Source of the DNA: Cohnella mopanensis | GTDB taxonomy: Bacteria > Bacillota > Bacilli > Paenibacillales > Paenibacillaceae | NCBI RefSeq assembly: GCF_022352055.1 | Contig: NZ_JAKRWM010000004.1 | Location: 124,001-188,000, forward strand | Direction of reading: 5' to 3' | Length of the DNA stretch: 64,000 bases | Shown: positions 9,359-17,996 of the stretch, piece after piece | Position numbering within the stretch: the stretch's first letter is position 1 | Layout of the letters: each line of letters begins with the position of its first letter | Position numbers and translations under genes: made by a program | Notes under the pieces: model-generated | Database searches by the model: none | Seen by the model: only the letters and a program-made list of their open reading frames with translations | Told to the model about the DNA's origin: nothing

Positions 9359-10567
9359 GTGGCACAAAAGAAAATAGTGAAAAAAATCAACAAGATTCTT
9401 CTGACTGCGATAGGCGGAATTGTACTTACTTTGGGTGTTGTGGCGGGTTATGTTTATTTCTTCATGCTTGAAAAGCCTGCTGAACCTGAACCGGATCAAT
9501 GGGCTGCTGCGGAGCGCTATGTCTGGAATAAAATCAAGTTTGACCAGGATGCAAAAGCCATTTCGGCCGACGGTTCAGAATACTATTTACTTGCCAATAA
9601 GGGTGGAGCTGCTGAAGATAAATTGATCATTTATTTTTCAGGGGGCGGTGTGGCCTGGGATGCGGTGACTGCCGGACAGCCGATCAGTCTGAGTAATGTA
9701 ATGAAGAACGGTGAGATCAAATATTACTTTCCGAACATTCCATTCTTTAAAGTAAGTACGCTTGGCGGCCTGTTGAAAAATAATAACCCGGACAATCCGT
9801 TCAAGGATTGGAATGTTGTATATATCCCTTATTCTACTGGTGATCTGCATATCGGGAATGCATCCAAGGAATATACGGACGCTAAAGGCAAGCCGTTTAC
9901 AATGCGTTACAACGGCCAAGCCAATACGCACGCAGCACTGGAATGGATTGCAAACCATTTCGCTACGCCGGAGAAGATCCTCATTGCGGGAGAAAGCGCC
10001 GGAGGATTCGGAGCTGCTTTCTGGGCGCCTGAGATTGCGAAACGCTACCCGGATGCCCGCATTTATCAATATTCGGACGGCTCCTACTTAAATGCCGACC
10101 GCTGGCCGGATATTATCGATAACGAATGGAAGGTCAACTTTGCAGAAACCTTTGGTTATGAAGCCCACGGCGATTTGATATCGTCCGTATTCGCGGCGAA
10201 CCGCAAGCTGCTCCCGGACAACGCGGTACTTTTGCAGTCCAATACGCTTTATGATGAACTGCTATTCGACTTTGAAAAGGATCTGAATGGTGACGATTCG
10301 GATGATGGCGAATATGTGCATCGCTGGTCGGCCCGCATGCTGCAATCTGCCGGAGAGCTAACTGAAGTGTTGCCAGGCTACTATTATTACATCACAGATT
10401 ACGGTCTTAACGGGAAGACGGGCAGGACACCACATACACTCTCCCCATTAAATCATTTCTACAAAGCCGAACAGGACGGGGTGAAGCTGATGAAGTGGCT
10501 GGACGATGCCGTGAATAAGGATGAATATTACTCCGTGGGGCGGCATTTTGTAGAGAAAGAGGGCTGA
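9359..10567 (+). CDS. Pectinacetylesterase-family alpha/beta hydrolase, membrane anchored
   Basis: 402 residues beginning with GTG. One N-terminal hydrophobic segment (about residues 13-35) is followed by an extracytoplasmic domain. It shows the pectinacetylesterase-like pattern: FSGGGVAW near residue 97 (oxyanion region), YIPYSTGD near 160, nucleophile GESAGG near 210 and a late TPHTLSPLNHF region that could supply the catalytic His. Plant and bacterial members deacetylate pectin or other esters. No pectinase genes lie nearby, so the substrate is open. It is transcribed alone between two terminators. Confidence 0.8.
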   Translation: MAQKKIVKKINKILLTAIGGIVLTLGVVAGYVYFFMLEKPAEPEPDQWAAAERYVWNKIKFDQDAKAISADGSEYYLLANKGGAAEDKLIIYFSGGGVAWDAVTAGQPISLSNVMKNGEIKYYFPNIPFFKVSTLGGLLKNNNPDNPFKDWNVVYIPYSTGDLHIGNASKEYTDAKGKPFTMRYNGQANTHAALEWIANHFATPEKILIAGESAGGFGAAFWAPEIAKRYPDARIYQYSDGSYLNADRWPDIIDNEWKVNFAETFGYEAHGDLISSVFAANRKLLPDNAVLLQSNTLYDELLFDFEKDLNGDDSDDGEYVHRWSARMLQSAGELTEVLPGYYYYITDYGLNGKTGRTPHTLSPLNHFYKAEQDGVKLMKWLDDAVNKDEYYSVGRHFVEKEG

Positions 10568-10608
10568 GTTTCAGGAATTGATCGTTTGGAAGCTGGGCTA
10601 TTGTTCTC

Positions 10609-10641
10609 GAACCACCTGTTTAAATACGAGGGTGGTTCTTT
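10609..10641 (+). terminator. Terminator after esterase gene
   Basis: GAACCACC/GGTGGTTC stem with a 14-nt loop, then TTTCGTTT. Confidence 0.75.
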
Positions 10642-10785
10642 CGTTTGAGGTACAGCATCAAAAGCTGCTGAATCCTCGCGACCACTGGATGAACGTACTT
10701 TTTTTATCTTGTCCACATTTATACCTTACCAAAACGATTCGACGGCATTTACTGAACTATGCCAATATGAAAGGTGGTTTTGGGT

Positions 10786-11109
10786 ATGGGAAATAGGAGT
10801 CCTAAAGGTTACGACCCCGTTCAGATTTTTAATTCTACATCCTTTAATGCGTCTGGAAAAGTTGAGTATGCATCGATCTTTTGCAGTGACGACAATTATT
10901 CGGTTCAGCGTGACGAGACTTGGATAGCTTCTAGCCGTGGAGTCTGTTTGGTGACTCGAATCACCGCAACCGTCAAAACGCCAAGTGGAAATATTGAAGC
11001 GGTCCCTTATACGTCTTCCGGCACTTCTTTCAGCAAGTTCGCCATTATACAGGTAGGGGTAAATCAGTTTCAAGTGACGCGTGTTGTAAGTGCCAAGAGA
11101 CGCAAGTGA
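10786..11109 (+). CDS. Small protein of unknown function (107 aa)
   Basis: Starts at the ATG at 10786, eight bases after AAAGGTGG. There is no signal peptide or membrane segment. The composition is beta-rich with many Ser, Thr and Val and a basic tail (SAKRRK). The middle (RDETWIASSRGVCLVTRITATV) reads like alternating strands. I do not recognise the family. It stands between two terminators and has a good ribosome site, so it is probably a real monocistronic gene. Confidence 0.6.
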   Translation: MGNRSPKGYDPVQIFNSTSFNASGKVEYASIFCSDDNYSVQRDETWIASSRGVCLVTRITATVKTPSGNIEAVPYTSSGTSFSKFAIIQVGVNQFQVTRVVSAKRRK

Positions 11110-11148
11110 ATTCTAAAGCGGGCATGATCATGATGAGGTAACAAACAG

Positions 11149-11190
11149 AAAAAGACGACAGCCAAGATACAAGGGTAGTCGTCTTTTTTT
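11149..11190. terminator. Bidirectional terminator between convergent genes
   Basis: AAAAAGACGAC pairs with GTCGTCTTTTTTT across an 18-nt loop. A-run and T-run serve both strands; it separates the 107-aa gene from yheC/D. Confidence 0.85.
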
Positions 11191-11194
11191 CGCT

Positions 11195-11917
11195 TTAAAG
11201 TTTCTTGTACCATAATATTCTGCGATACATCGAGGAATCTTTCAGGAGCCGGAAAGGGCGCAAGTCGGGTTGATAATTGCCTTCGATGATCCAAATCCGA
11301 CGTTTCCTGTCGATGCCGATATCGAACCCGACTTGTCTAAGCTTGGGGTAACGCTCTCCCAGTCGCTTGGCAGCCAATAGTGCGATCCGTTCCGCTTTGA
11401 CAAGCAAGCTCCGATCTCCGATTCGGGCTAATTTCAACGCCTCAAGCACGGGAATGACGCGGCTAGTCACATTCGTGACGAGATATCCTCGCGCCGCCAC
11501 TTTCGCGTACGAGCCTGTCGCGTTCCATGCGGATGAAGAGCCCTTTCTCCGCTGAGCCATGATCCGAATGTCGAACGGCTTGCGTCGAATTTGAGCAAGC
11601 TGTAGACGGTTTTGGACAATATATCCGCGACCCCTGTTATTTTTATGGAGCCATTGGAGTACCTTATCGGTGTTTCTCATCGTGACTGCATTCTTTTCGT
11701 TATGAATACGATAGGCGTTCGCGCCGTTCCGTTTGATGAAAACGATATCCCTTCCGTAACGCCCGTCGCGCGGTTTCAGTACGACGCTGTGATATTGAAG
11801 CAGCATCTTCGATAAAACGTTCCGCTTAAGCAACCGAGTTTCCGGCAACCGTGCGGCAAGAGAAGCCCCCTTGCGAAGGATGCGATATTGCAACCATTTG
11901 TCTCTTTTGATCGACAT
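11195..11917 (-). CDS. YheC/YheD-family ATP-grasp protein (copy 1)
   Basis: About 240 residues. It matches the ATP-grasp domain of YheC/YheD endospore coat-associated proteins: VVLKPRDGRYGRDIV near residue 45 (nucleotide-binding Lys/Gly strand), PFDIRIMAQ near 115, and a C-terminal VGFDIGIDRKRRIWIIEGN with the metal-binding acidic/Asn pair. The start may be ATG 11917 or GTG 11926. It is a distant paralogue of the gene at 35972. The biochemical role of the family is unknown; spore coat or cortex association is known only from Bacillus. Confidence 0.85.
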   Translation of the reverse strand: MSIKRDKWLQYRILRKGASLAARLPETRLLKRNVLSKMLLQYHSVVLKPRDGRYGRDIVFIKRNGANAYRIHNEKNAVTMRNTDKVLQWLHKNNRGRGYIVQNRLQLAQIRRKPFDIRIMAQRRKGSSSAWNATGSYAKVAARGYLVTNVTSRVIPVLEALKLARIGDRSLLVKAERIALLAAKRLGERYPKLRQVGFDIGIDRKRRIWIIEGNYQPDLRPFRLLKDSSMYRRILWYKKL

Positions 11918-12081
11918 TGGAATCACATACCTTTTTCAATCTTCTACAGTAACTCTAAGTCAAATTAGTGATCAGCAAAAGAGGTGATTCGTCCATATTT
12001 ATGAGCCGAAGCAGGCGGCAGCGATCGATTATTTGTTTGGCAGATGAGTGGAAGTGACTTTACCGCCAAGGTTCAAAGAAA

Positions 12082-12105
12082 GGACCATCCCGCAAAGGAT
12101 GGCCC
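12082..12105 (-). terminator. Terminator after acyl-CoA synthetase
   Basis: On the minus strand GGGCCATCC pairs with GGATGGTCC, followed by TTTCTTTG. Confidence 0.7.
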
Positions 12106-12154
12106 TGAAACTTGCCGTTACAGCTAGCATGGTGAACCGTATCATAAGTTCAAC

Positions 12155-13756
12155 TTATATATTTACTTCTTTTATATTATAGAGATCTTTATATATATTC
12201 CTCAATTCATGCTTTTGAATCTTTCCACTCGCCGTCATGGGGAATTCATTTATAAAGACAACTTTTTTAGGCACTTTAAAACCGGCTAATCGTTCTTTGC
12301 AAAAATCAATCAACTCATTTTCCGGAACGGATTCTCCTTCTTTTATTTTTGCGAATACAGTCACGGCTTCGCTCCAACGTTCATGAGGTAAACCAACAGC
12401 AGCACATTCTGCTACCTTCGCATGGCTTCTAACAACTAATTCGACTTCAACCGAAGCTACATTTTCGCCTCCGGTTTTAATTATGTCTTTCTTGCGATCA
12501 ACAAACCAAACCACATTTTCTTCATCAATAAAACCACTATCGCCAGAATGGAACCATCCATATTTAAATGCGCTCTCAGTTGCCTCAGGATCTTTGAAGT
12601 AACATGTCATTGATTGAGGACCACGGTATACTAATTCTCCAAGTTCTCCAGGAGGCAATATATTGCCATCGTCATCCATTGCTTTAGCGGTTTGGGCTAC
12701 AACAGGCTCCCCCCATGCAGTGCTTTTTGAAATCGCATGTTCGGGTCGCTGTGCTGTATTCGGTGGCGTAAACTCCGTTTGCCCTGATATCAGTATAATA
12801 GTAGCATTATTAAATATACTTTTAACCTGTTGATGTCTTGCAGGCGGTAAAGTCGCAATAGCGCATACACATAGTCTCATGGAAGAAAAATCTCTTGCCG
12901 AAAGACCGGGTTGGTCAGAAATTTCAAGCCACATCGGGGCAGAAAGCATCGTCCAAGTCGTCCTGTATTGTTCCATAGCATTCAATATCTTCGATGCATT
13001 ATATTGTCTTATCAACACATTCGTCCCGCCTACCAAAATGTTCGGCAGAAGGATACAGGTTAATCCCCCTACATGGAATAAGGGCAACATAACAATGGAG
13101 GAATCATTATGATCCAACTTATATTGCAAAGCTGTGCTCATAGTAGAAAAATAAATGGCAAGGTGGCTTGTCTCTACTCCCTTCGGTTTTGAAGTGGTTC
13201 CAGAAGTATACATTAATTGCAATGTGTCTCGATCTTCAATCATAACTTCAATTTCTGAAGCATCCCCGGACTCCAGTTGCGAGAAAGGGAAAATGTTCTT
13301 TCCACCTAACATAAACTCTTCATCGACTTCTGTCATGAAGAGATCTTGTAAGGAAGGAATTTCATCGATTAAGATCTCCACCTTATCCTTCGAGCTTTGC
13401 GTGAAAACAAGAACTTTGGTTTCAGATTGGTTTAACTGATAAACAAGGTTGTCTAACTCCAGCTTTATATTCAGAGGCATGACGACTAAACCGGACTTCG
13501 CACATGCAAAATAAGTGATGACGAATTCATTCGTATTTTCACACAGGGTTGCTACAACATCGCCCTTTTGGTAACCCCTTTGAAGAAGGGTGCGAGCGAC
13601 TTGATTTACTCTTCCATTAAATTCCTCATACGTTAATACGACATCCCTATCAACTAAAGCAATTTTATTGGGAAAACGTTGGGTGGTTCTTGTGAGCATA
13701 TCCCCTACGCAGACTCTTTGAATAAGGTTTCTTTCCAAATGACTATTTACCATCAT
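12155..13756 (-). CDS. Class I adenylate-forming acyl-CoA synthetase
   Basis: About 533 residues. It has the full ANL set: P-loop YTSGTTSKPKGV near residue 190, the A5-like STAWGEP, A7 region YGWFHSGDSG, the hinge DRKKDIIKTGGENV and the A10 catalytic Lys in MTASGKIQK. It activates a carboxylate with ATP and transfers it to CoA, most like medium/long-chain fatty-acyl-CoA ligases; the chain length is not readable. The start at 13756 is preferred because GGAG lies 6 nt upstream. The N-terminus has no membrane segment, so it is cytosolic. No beta-oxidation genes are nearby. Confidence 0.9.
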   Translation of the reverse strand: MMVNSHLERNLIQRVCVGDMLTRTTQRFPNKIALVDRDVVLTYEEFNGRVNQVARTLLQRGYQKGDVVATLCENTNEFVITYFACAKSGLVVMPLNIKLELDNLVYQLNQSETKVLVFTQSSKDKVEILIDEIPSLQDLFMTEVDEEFMLGGKNIFPFSQLESGDASEIEVMIEDRDTLQLMYTSGTTSKPKGVETSHLAIYFSTMSTALQYKLDHNDSSIVMLPLFHVGGLTCILLPNILVGGTNVLIRQYNASKILNAMEQYRTTWTMLSAPMWLEISDQPGLSARDFSSMRLCVCAIATLPPARHQQVKSIFNNATIILISGQTEFTPPNTAQRPEHAISKSTAWGEPVVAQTAKAMDDDGNILPPGELGELVYRGPQSMTCYFKDPEATESAFKYGWFHSGDSGFIDEENVVWFVDRKKDIIKTGGENVASVEVELVVRSHAKVAECAAVGLPHERWSEAVTVFAKIKEGESVPENELIDFCKERLAGFKVPKKVVFINEFPMTASGKIQKHELRNIYKDLYNIKEVNI

Positions 13757-13850
13757 AACAATCTCCATTCTCGACTAATTCGGCATTTCCGGACAGAGGA
13801 ATTCATTACATTACAATTTGTCATATGACACCATTCATGACTATATCGGA

Positions 13851-15191
13851 TCAGTAGTCGGCCAAGCCGAGGTAGTGCAGCGAGAACAGGTTTTCAAAGC
13901 CGAACGCGGAATACGTTTGTTCAAACCCGAATAAGAACCGTGGAGTGTTCTTGTTGGCTACGGTCAGAGTTGCGTAGGCGGCATTCGCTTCGAAGAAGCT
14001 CTGCAGGCGGGTTTTCCCGCTGTCGATCGCCTCGTAGTACTTGTAGACGAAGAAGAACGGATTATCCTGCTTCAAAAGCTCCTTGTTTACTGCGACGTAG
14101 TCGTGCCAGTCGTCTCCCGTCTCACCCTCCGGCGTGGGTATCGGAAGCCACAGGTAATTCATAACCCCCCTGTCGTACGTCGGAACGGTGTGAGCGATGG
14201 GATTGATCATTTTGCCCTTAGCCAGGCCGTCGTGGACGATGCTGTTCGCGTTCAGGCCTTTGGCGGCGGTGAAGCCCCAGAAGAAGGCCGTATAGTAGTT
14301 CGTGTTCCGTCCGGCGACACCCTTGCGGTCAAAGAAATATGCTTTTTTCTGCGTCGCCCCTTCGTTGTCACCCTGGCTACCTACCACAAGGTCCATTACT
14401 CCGGCCTTGTTCTCTTTGGATAGATTCGCGGCGAGATCCTTATAGTAGAAACGCTGGTCGGTATTTTTGAAGAGACCGAATTCCTTTTCTTCCTTCAGGC
14501 GCTTCATGAAAAGGGCGATATCGTCCTGTGCGTTCCCGTCTTGGATCTGGTAGGGGGCCGAAAGGGCGACGGTCGGAACGGATTTCCCTTCGATCTGCTT
14601 GCGGTAGGCATCGTAGTTGCCGATGTACTTGGCAATTTCACCTTTCGTCAGCGGCAAACGAGAGACGGGCCACTCCGGGATAACGCTGATCGGAAGATTC
14701 TTCTGCACGATACCGTAGACGGAGACGTCCTTCAGGTACTTGCTGTCATTCTTGAAGGTGGAGTAGAGGAAGTCGGATACGAACTTCTGGGTCTTGTCCT
14801 CCTCGACGCCGTTCCATTCGAAATTGCCCGCCGAAGGTTTCATTTTGTGTGTATAGGTAAATGAAGGGACGTCGCTAGCCAGGCCGAAGATTTGGACACC
14901 GGCGACTTTGCCGCCGCGCTTTTTCTGGTCGGCTTTCAGGGCATCGTAGAGCTTGGCGGCTTCCTTGTCATTTTTTGCATCGAATAAAACGTTATTGGTG
15001 TTCTTGAACTTAGCGACGTATTGCTTGATAGCCGCGAGGTCCTTGGAGTCGACCTTAGAGCTATTGTAGACGAAGTAATAGTTGCTTTTTTCCGGTGTTG
15101 TCCCGTTGGCGGCGCTGGCAAATGCGCAGAACGGTAAAAGAGCACAGATGATTAACAGGGTAATGAAAATGTTTCCACGAAATGTTGTCAA
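13851..15191 (-). CDS. Secreted protein of unknown function, possibly gingipain-fold related
   Basis: 446 residues starting at TTG 15191, nine bases after GGGAGG, with a clear signal peptide (LLIICALLPFCAFASA). The mature protein has no cysteine. The stretch PVSRLPLTKGEIAKYIGNYD near residues 180-200 resembles the VGRIPV...YE segment of gingipain-like (C25) proteins, but the catalytic His and Cys blocks are missing, so any such fold would be non-catalytic (inference). The second half is rich in Tyr, Phe and Asn. I do not assign a function. Confidence 0.6.
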   Translation of the reverse strand: MTTFRGNIFITLLIICALLPFCAFASAANGTTPEKSNYYFVYNSSKVDSKDLAAIKQYVAKFKNTNNVLFDAKNDKEAAKLYDALKADQKKRGGKVAGVQIFGLASDVPSFTYTHKMKPSAGNFEWNGVEEDKTQKFVSDFLYSTFKNDSKYLKDVSVYGIVQKNLPISVIPEWPVSRLPLTKGEIAKYIGNYDAYRKQIEGKSVPTVALSAPYQIQDGNAQDDIALFMKRLKEEKEFGLFKNTDQRFYYKDLAANLSKENKAGVMDLVVGSQGDNEGATQKKAYFFDRKGVAGRNTNYYTAFFWGFTAAKGLNANSIVHDGLAKGKMINPIAHTVPTYDRGVMNYLWLPIPTPEGETGDDWHDYVAVNKELLKQDNPFFFVYKYYEAIDSGKTRLQSFFEANAAYATLTVANKNTPRFLFGFEQTYSAFGFENLFSLHYLGLADY

Positions 15192-15369
15192 CTTATGTAT
15201 CCTCCCAAAGTAGCCTTCTGAATATATATGTTACCTTATGAGTAAATTTACGGAAAGGAAAAATGAGGAAGAGAAGACGAGATGCGCCTTTTAATGCTGT
15301 AAACTTGCCGTAATGTACCGTTAGTCACGTCAGAGGATTGATTTGTAGTTTTTTTGTATGAACTGTTCC

Positions 15370-15398
15370 TTGACAATACCCGACTAAACCTATATGAT
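15370..15398 (+). promoter_or_regulatory. Sigma-A promoter of TetR-ABC transporter operon
   Basis: TTGACA at 15370-15375 and TATGAT at 15393-15398 with exactly 17 bp between them. Transcription should begin near 15405. Confidence 0.85.
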
Positions 15399-15408
15399 AT
15401 TAAAATAA

Positions 15409-15424
15409 TTGACTGACCAGTCAA
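15409..15424. promoter_or_regulatory. Palindromic TetR operator
   Basis: TTGACTGACCAGTCAA: 7-bp perfect arms around AC, covering about +5 to +20 of the predicted transcript. A repressor here would block the whole operon including its own gene. Confidence 0.75.
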
Positions 15425-15447
15425 TCTGGAAGGGGATTATTTTCATT

Positions 15448-16077
15448 TTGAACAATAACCAGCCTACACTAAGGGATACGAGAAAACTTCAATTAATGGA
15501 GATTGCGGTTGAGAGATTTGCCAAGTATGGGTACCAGAACACCAAAATTTCTGACATCGTTAATGAAGCTGGAGTGGCGCAAGGAACGTTCTACTGGTAT
15601 TTCAAGAGCAAGGAAGTTATTGCGCTTGAAATTATTCAATCAGGAAGGCAACAGTTGCTTGAAGTCATAAGAAAAGGCTATCGCAGTGGGGAAGGTACTG
15701 TTCAAGAAATGGTTCAGGGCTCACAGCGTCTATTGACCGATATTTTTAGGTTTGCTCAGGAAAATCGTTACTTTATGGAATTGCTGCTTACAGGTAATGG
15801 AGAAGAAGAAGCGATTCGTAATGCGTTCCGGGAAACGCGCATCGAGATGGAGGAAGCGTTCAAACGCAATATCGAGCGTGCGGTGGAACTAGGTATGCTA
15901 CCCGCATCTTTGGATTTTCAAATGCGTGCGGCATTGCTGATGAGTCTAATCGAGGGAACCGTAGCAAGGTGGTTGTTTGGTCCTGTTCTTCCCAATTCCA
16001 AATTGGCAGAGCGAACGGTGGAAGAACTGGCCGCAGAGACCGTTCATTTTGAATTTTTTGGATTGTTAGGAGTATGA
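15448..16077 (+). CDS. TetR family regulator heading peptide ABC operon
   Basis: 209 residues if started at TTG 15448. The longest open frame begins at 15409, inside the operator and about at the transcription start, so it is not usable. The helix-turn-helix reads LMEIAVERFAKYGYQNTKISDIVNEAGVAQGTFYWYF. Region 100-200 is the usual all-helical ligand domain. The AAGGGG upstream is 12 nt away, rather long. It is the first gene of an operon with a peptide-type ABC transporter and is likely an autorepressor released by a transported or toxic ligand. Confidence 0.88.
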   Translation: MNNNQPTLRDTRKLQLMEIAVERFAKYGYQNTKISDIVNEAGVAQGTFYWYFKSKEVIALEIIQSGRQQLLEVIRKGYRSGEGTVQEMVQGSQRLLTDIFRFAQENRYFMELLLTGNGEEEAIRNAFRETRIEMEEAFKRNIERAVELGMLPASLDFQMRAALLMSLIEGTVARWLFGPVLPNSKLAERTVEELAAETVHFEFFGLLGV

Positions 16078-16113
16078 CGACAGACAACCGTAAGTATAAG
16101 GAGGATGATGTGA

Positions 16114-17124
16114 GTGATGCGATACGTGTTAAAACGTATAGCAATGATGATTCCTAGCGTTGCCGGAATTATCATTATCACGTTCATCTTGACAAGGGTT
16201 TTGCCGGGAGATCCCGCCTTGATGATTACGGGAGAACAAGCTCTTCCGGAGTTCGTAGATAAGGTTCGCGAGGAGTACGGTTTCAATGAACCGTTGTTCA
16301 TTCAGCTGTGGGACTATATTAAACAATTATTTAAGGGAGATTTAGGATTTGCCTGGCACACGGGGCACTCTGTTGCTTCAGATTTTGTCTCGCGTTTTCC
16401 TGCCACATTAGAGCTTACGTTAGCAAGCATGGCTATAGCATTGGTCGTAGCAGTGCCGCTTGGGATTGTCGCGGCTTCTAAGCAAAACTCTATTGTTGAT
16501 CATATTTCCCGCGTTCTCTCCATTATTGGTTCATCGGTTCCGATCTTCTGGCTTGGTCTGCTGCTCATTACGCTGTTTTATTCAAAGCTTGGCTGGCTGC
16601 CTGCTCCTATAGGGCGTATTAGCGGTAATGTTAATCCGCCAACACATATCACAGGCTTATATGTAGCGGATAGCTTACTGAGCTGGGATATGGTTGCATT
16701 TAAAAGTTCTCTGCATCATCTGTTACTGCCCGCAATCTGCCTGAGTATGGGTACGATGGCAATCGTGACGAAAATGATTCGAGCGAGCATGCTTGAGGTT
16801 ATCCGACAGGATTTTATGAGAACGGCTAAGGCAAAAGGATTATCGGGGCGGGCTGTTATTTATAAGCACGGTCTTATTAATTCCTTAATACCTACTCTAA
16901 CAGTAATAGGCCTTCAATTTGGCGCACTGCTCGGCGGGGCTGTCATTATTGAGACGATCTTTGTATGGCCCGGAGTAGGGAATTACGTAACAGAATCCAT
17001 TCTTTCCGCAGACTATGCACCTATTCAAGCGATGACGCTTATTAGTGCGATATTATACGGACTCTTAAATCTAATCGTAGAACTGCTATATGGGGTACTA
17101 GATCCTCGGGTGAGATATGAATAG
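16114..17124 (+). CDS. ABC transporter permease, DppB/OppB type
   Basis: 336 residues with six membrane segments. The N-terminus MMRYVLKRIAMMIPSVAGII is typical of DppB/NikB permeases. The EAA-like loop contacting the ATPase is RTAKAKGLSGRAVIYKHGLIN near residue 235-255. It starts at GTG 16114 behind AAGGAGG. Its stop overlaps the next permease by 8 bp, indicating coupled translation. It forms the membrane channel with the following gene. Confidence 0.93.
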   Translation: MMRYVLKRIAMMIPSVAGIIIITFILTRVLPGDPALMITGEQALPEFVDKVREEYGFNEPLFIQLWDYIKQLFKGDLGFAWHTGHSVASDFVSRFPATLELTLASMAIALVVAVPLGIVAASKQNSIVDHISRVLSIIGSSVPIFWLGLLLITLFYSKLGWLPAPIGRISGNVNPPTHITGLYVADSLLSWDMVAFKSSLHHLLLPAICLSMGTMAIVTKMIRASMLEVIRQDFMRTAKAKGLSGRAVIYKHGLINSLIPTLTVIGLQFGALLGGAVIIETIFVWPGVGNYVTESILSADYAPIQAMTLISAILYGLLNLIVELLYGVLDPRVRYE

Positions 17125-17974
17125 ATCACTATGGAAAACATTGAGTCAAAGGCGACTATTGTTAGTTGGATTAGTATTCATCCTGTTATGGGTTGTACTA
17201 GCTTTGCTTGCCCCTTGGATTGCGCCATACGGTCCGAACGGAATACGAACGGAAGATAAACTGCAGTCGCCGAATATGGCGCATTGGTTCGGCACCGATA
17301 ATTTTGGCAGAGATATCCTCAGCCGAATTCTCTATGGAGCTCGAGTTACCATGTGGACGGGGGTCTTATCGGTAGGCATCGCTTGTGTCGTTGGGATTCC
17401 GCTTGGAGCTATTGCTGGCTACTTCGGAGGAAAAGTCGGGAACATCATCATGCGTGTGATGGATACATTATTGGCTTTTCCATCCTTAATTCTGGCTATG
17501 GCACTTGCGGCATCCATTGGTCCAGGGCTTCTCGGCGCGTTGCTTGCGGTCGGCATTGTCGCTATTCCGGAATTCGCAAGATTGATGTATGGGCAAACGA
17601 TAGTGATAAAGGAAAAGGAGTTTATTGAAGCCAGCAGAGCACTAGGTGTTCGGCATGCATCAATTATTTTCCAACACATCTTACCCAATGCGCTTGCGCC
17701 ATTAATTGTCCAAATCACGCTTGGGCTTGGTTCTGCCGTATTAATAACTTCAAGCCTTAGCTTTCTCGGTCTAGGAGTAAGACCTCCTACCGCTGAATGG
17801 GGAGCGATGATCTCATACGGACGCGATTATATTATGTCGGGCGAATGGTGGATGACGTTATTTCCCGGCATCGCGATTGCTACAACGGTATTCGGTTTTA
17901 TTTTACTCGGAGACGGATTGCGCGATGCTCTTGATCCGCATGGTCGGTCCTCCAAGATCCAAATAAATAAATAA
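17117..17974 (+). CDS. ABC transporter permease, DppC/OppC type
   Basis: 285 residues. An N-terminal OppC_N segment (LVFILLWVVLALLAPWIAPYG) leads into the FGTDNFGRDILSRILYGAR motif characteristic of DppC/OppC/NikC. The EAA loop is IEASRALGVRHASIIFQHILPN. It has six membrane segments and overlaps the upstream permease gene by 8 bp. Confidence 0.93.
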   Translation: MNRSLWKTLSQRRLLLVGLVFILLWVVLALLAPWIAPYGPNGIRTEDKLQSPNMAHWFGTDNFGRDILSRILYGARVTMWTGVLSVGIACVVGIPLGAIAGYFGGKVGNIIMRVMDTLLAFPSLILAMALAASIGPGLLGALLAVGIVAIPEFARLMYGQTIVIKEKEFIEASRALGVRHASIIFQHILPNALAPLIVQITLGLGSAVLITSSLSFLGLGVRPPTAEWGAMISYGRDYIMSGEWWMTLFPGIAIATTVFGFILLGDGLRDALDPHGRSSKIQINK

Positions 17975-17996
17975 GTTAATATTGGGAGTGGAAGTT

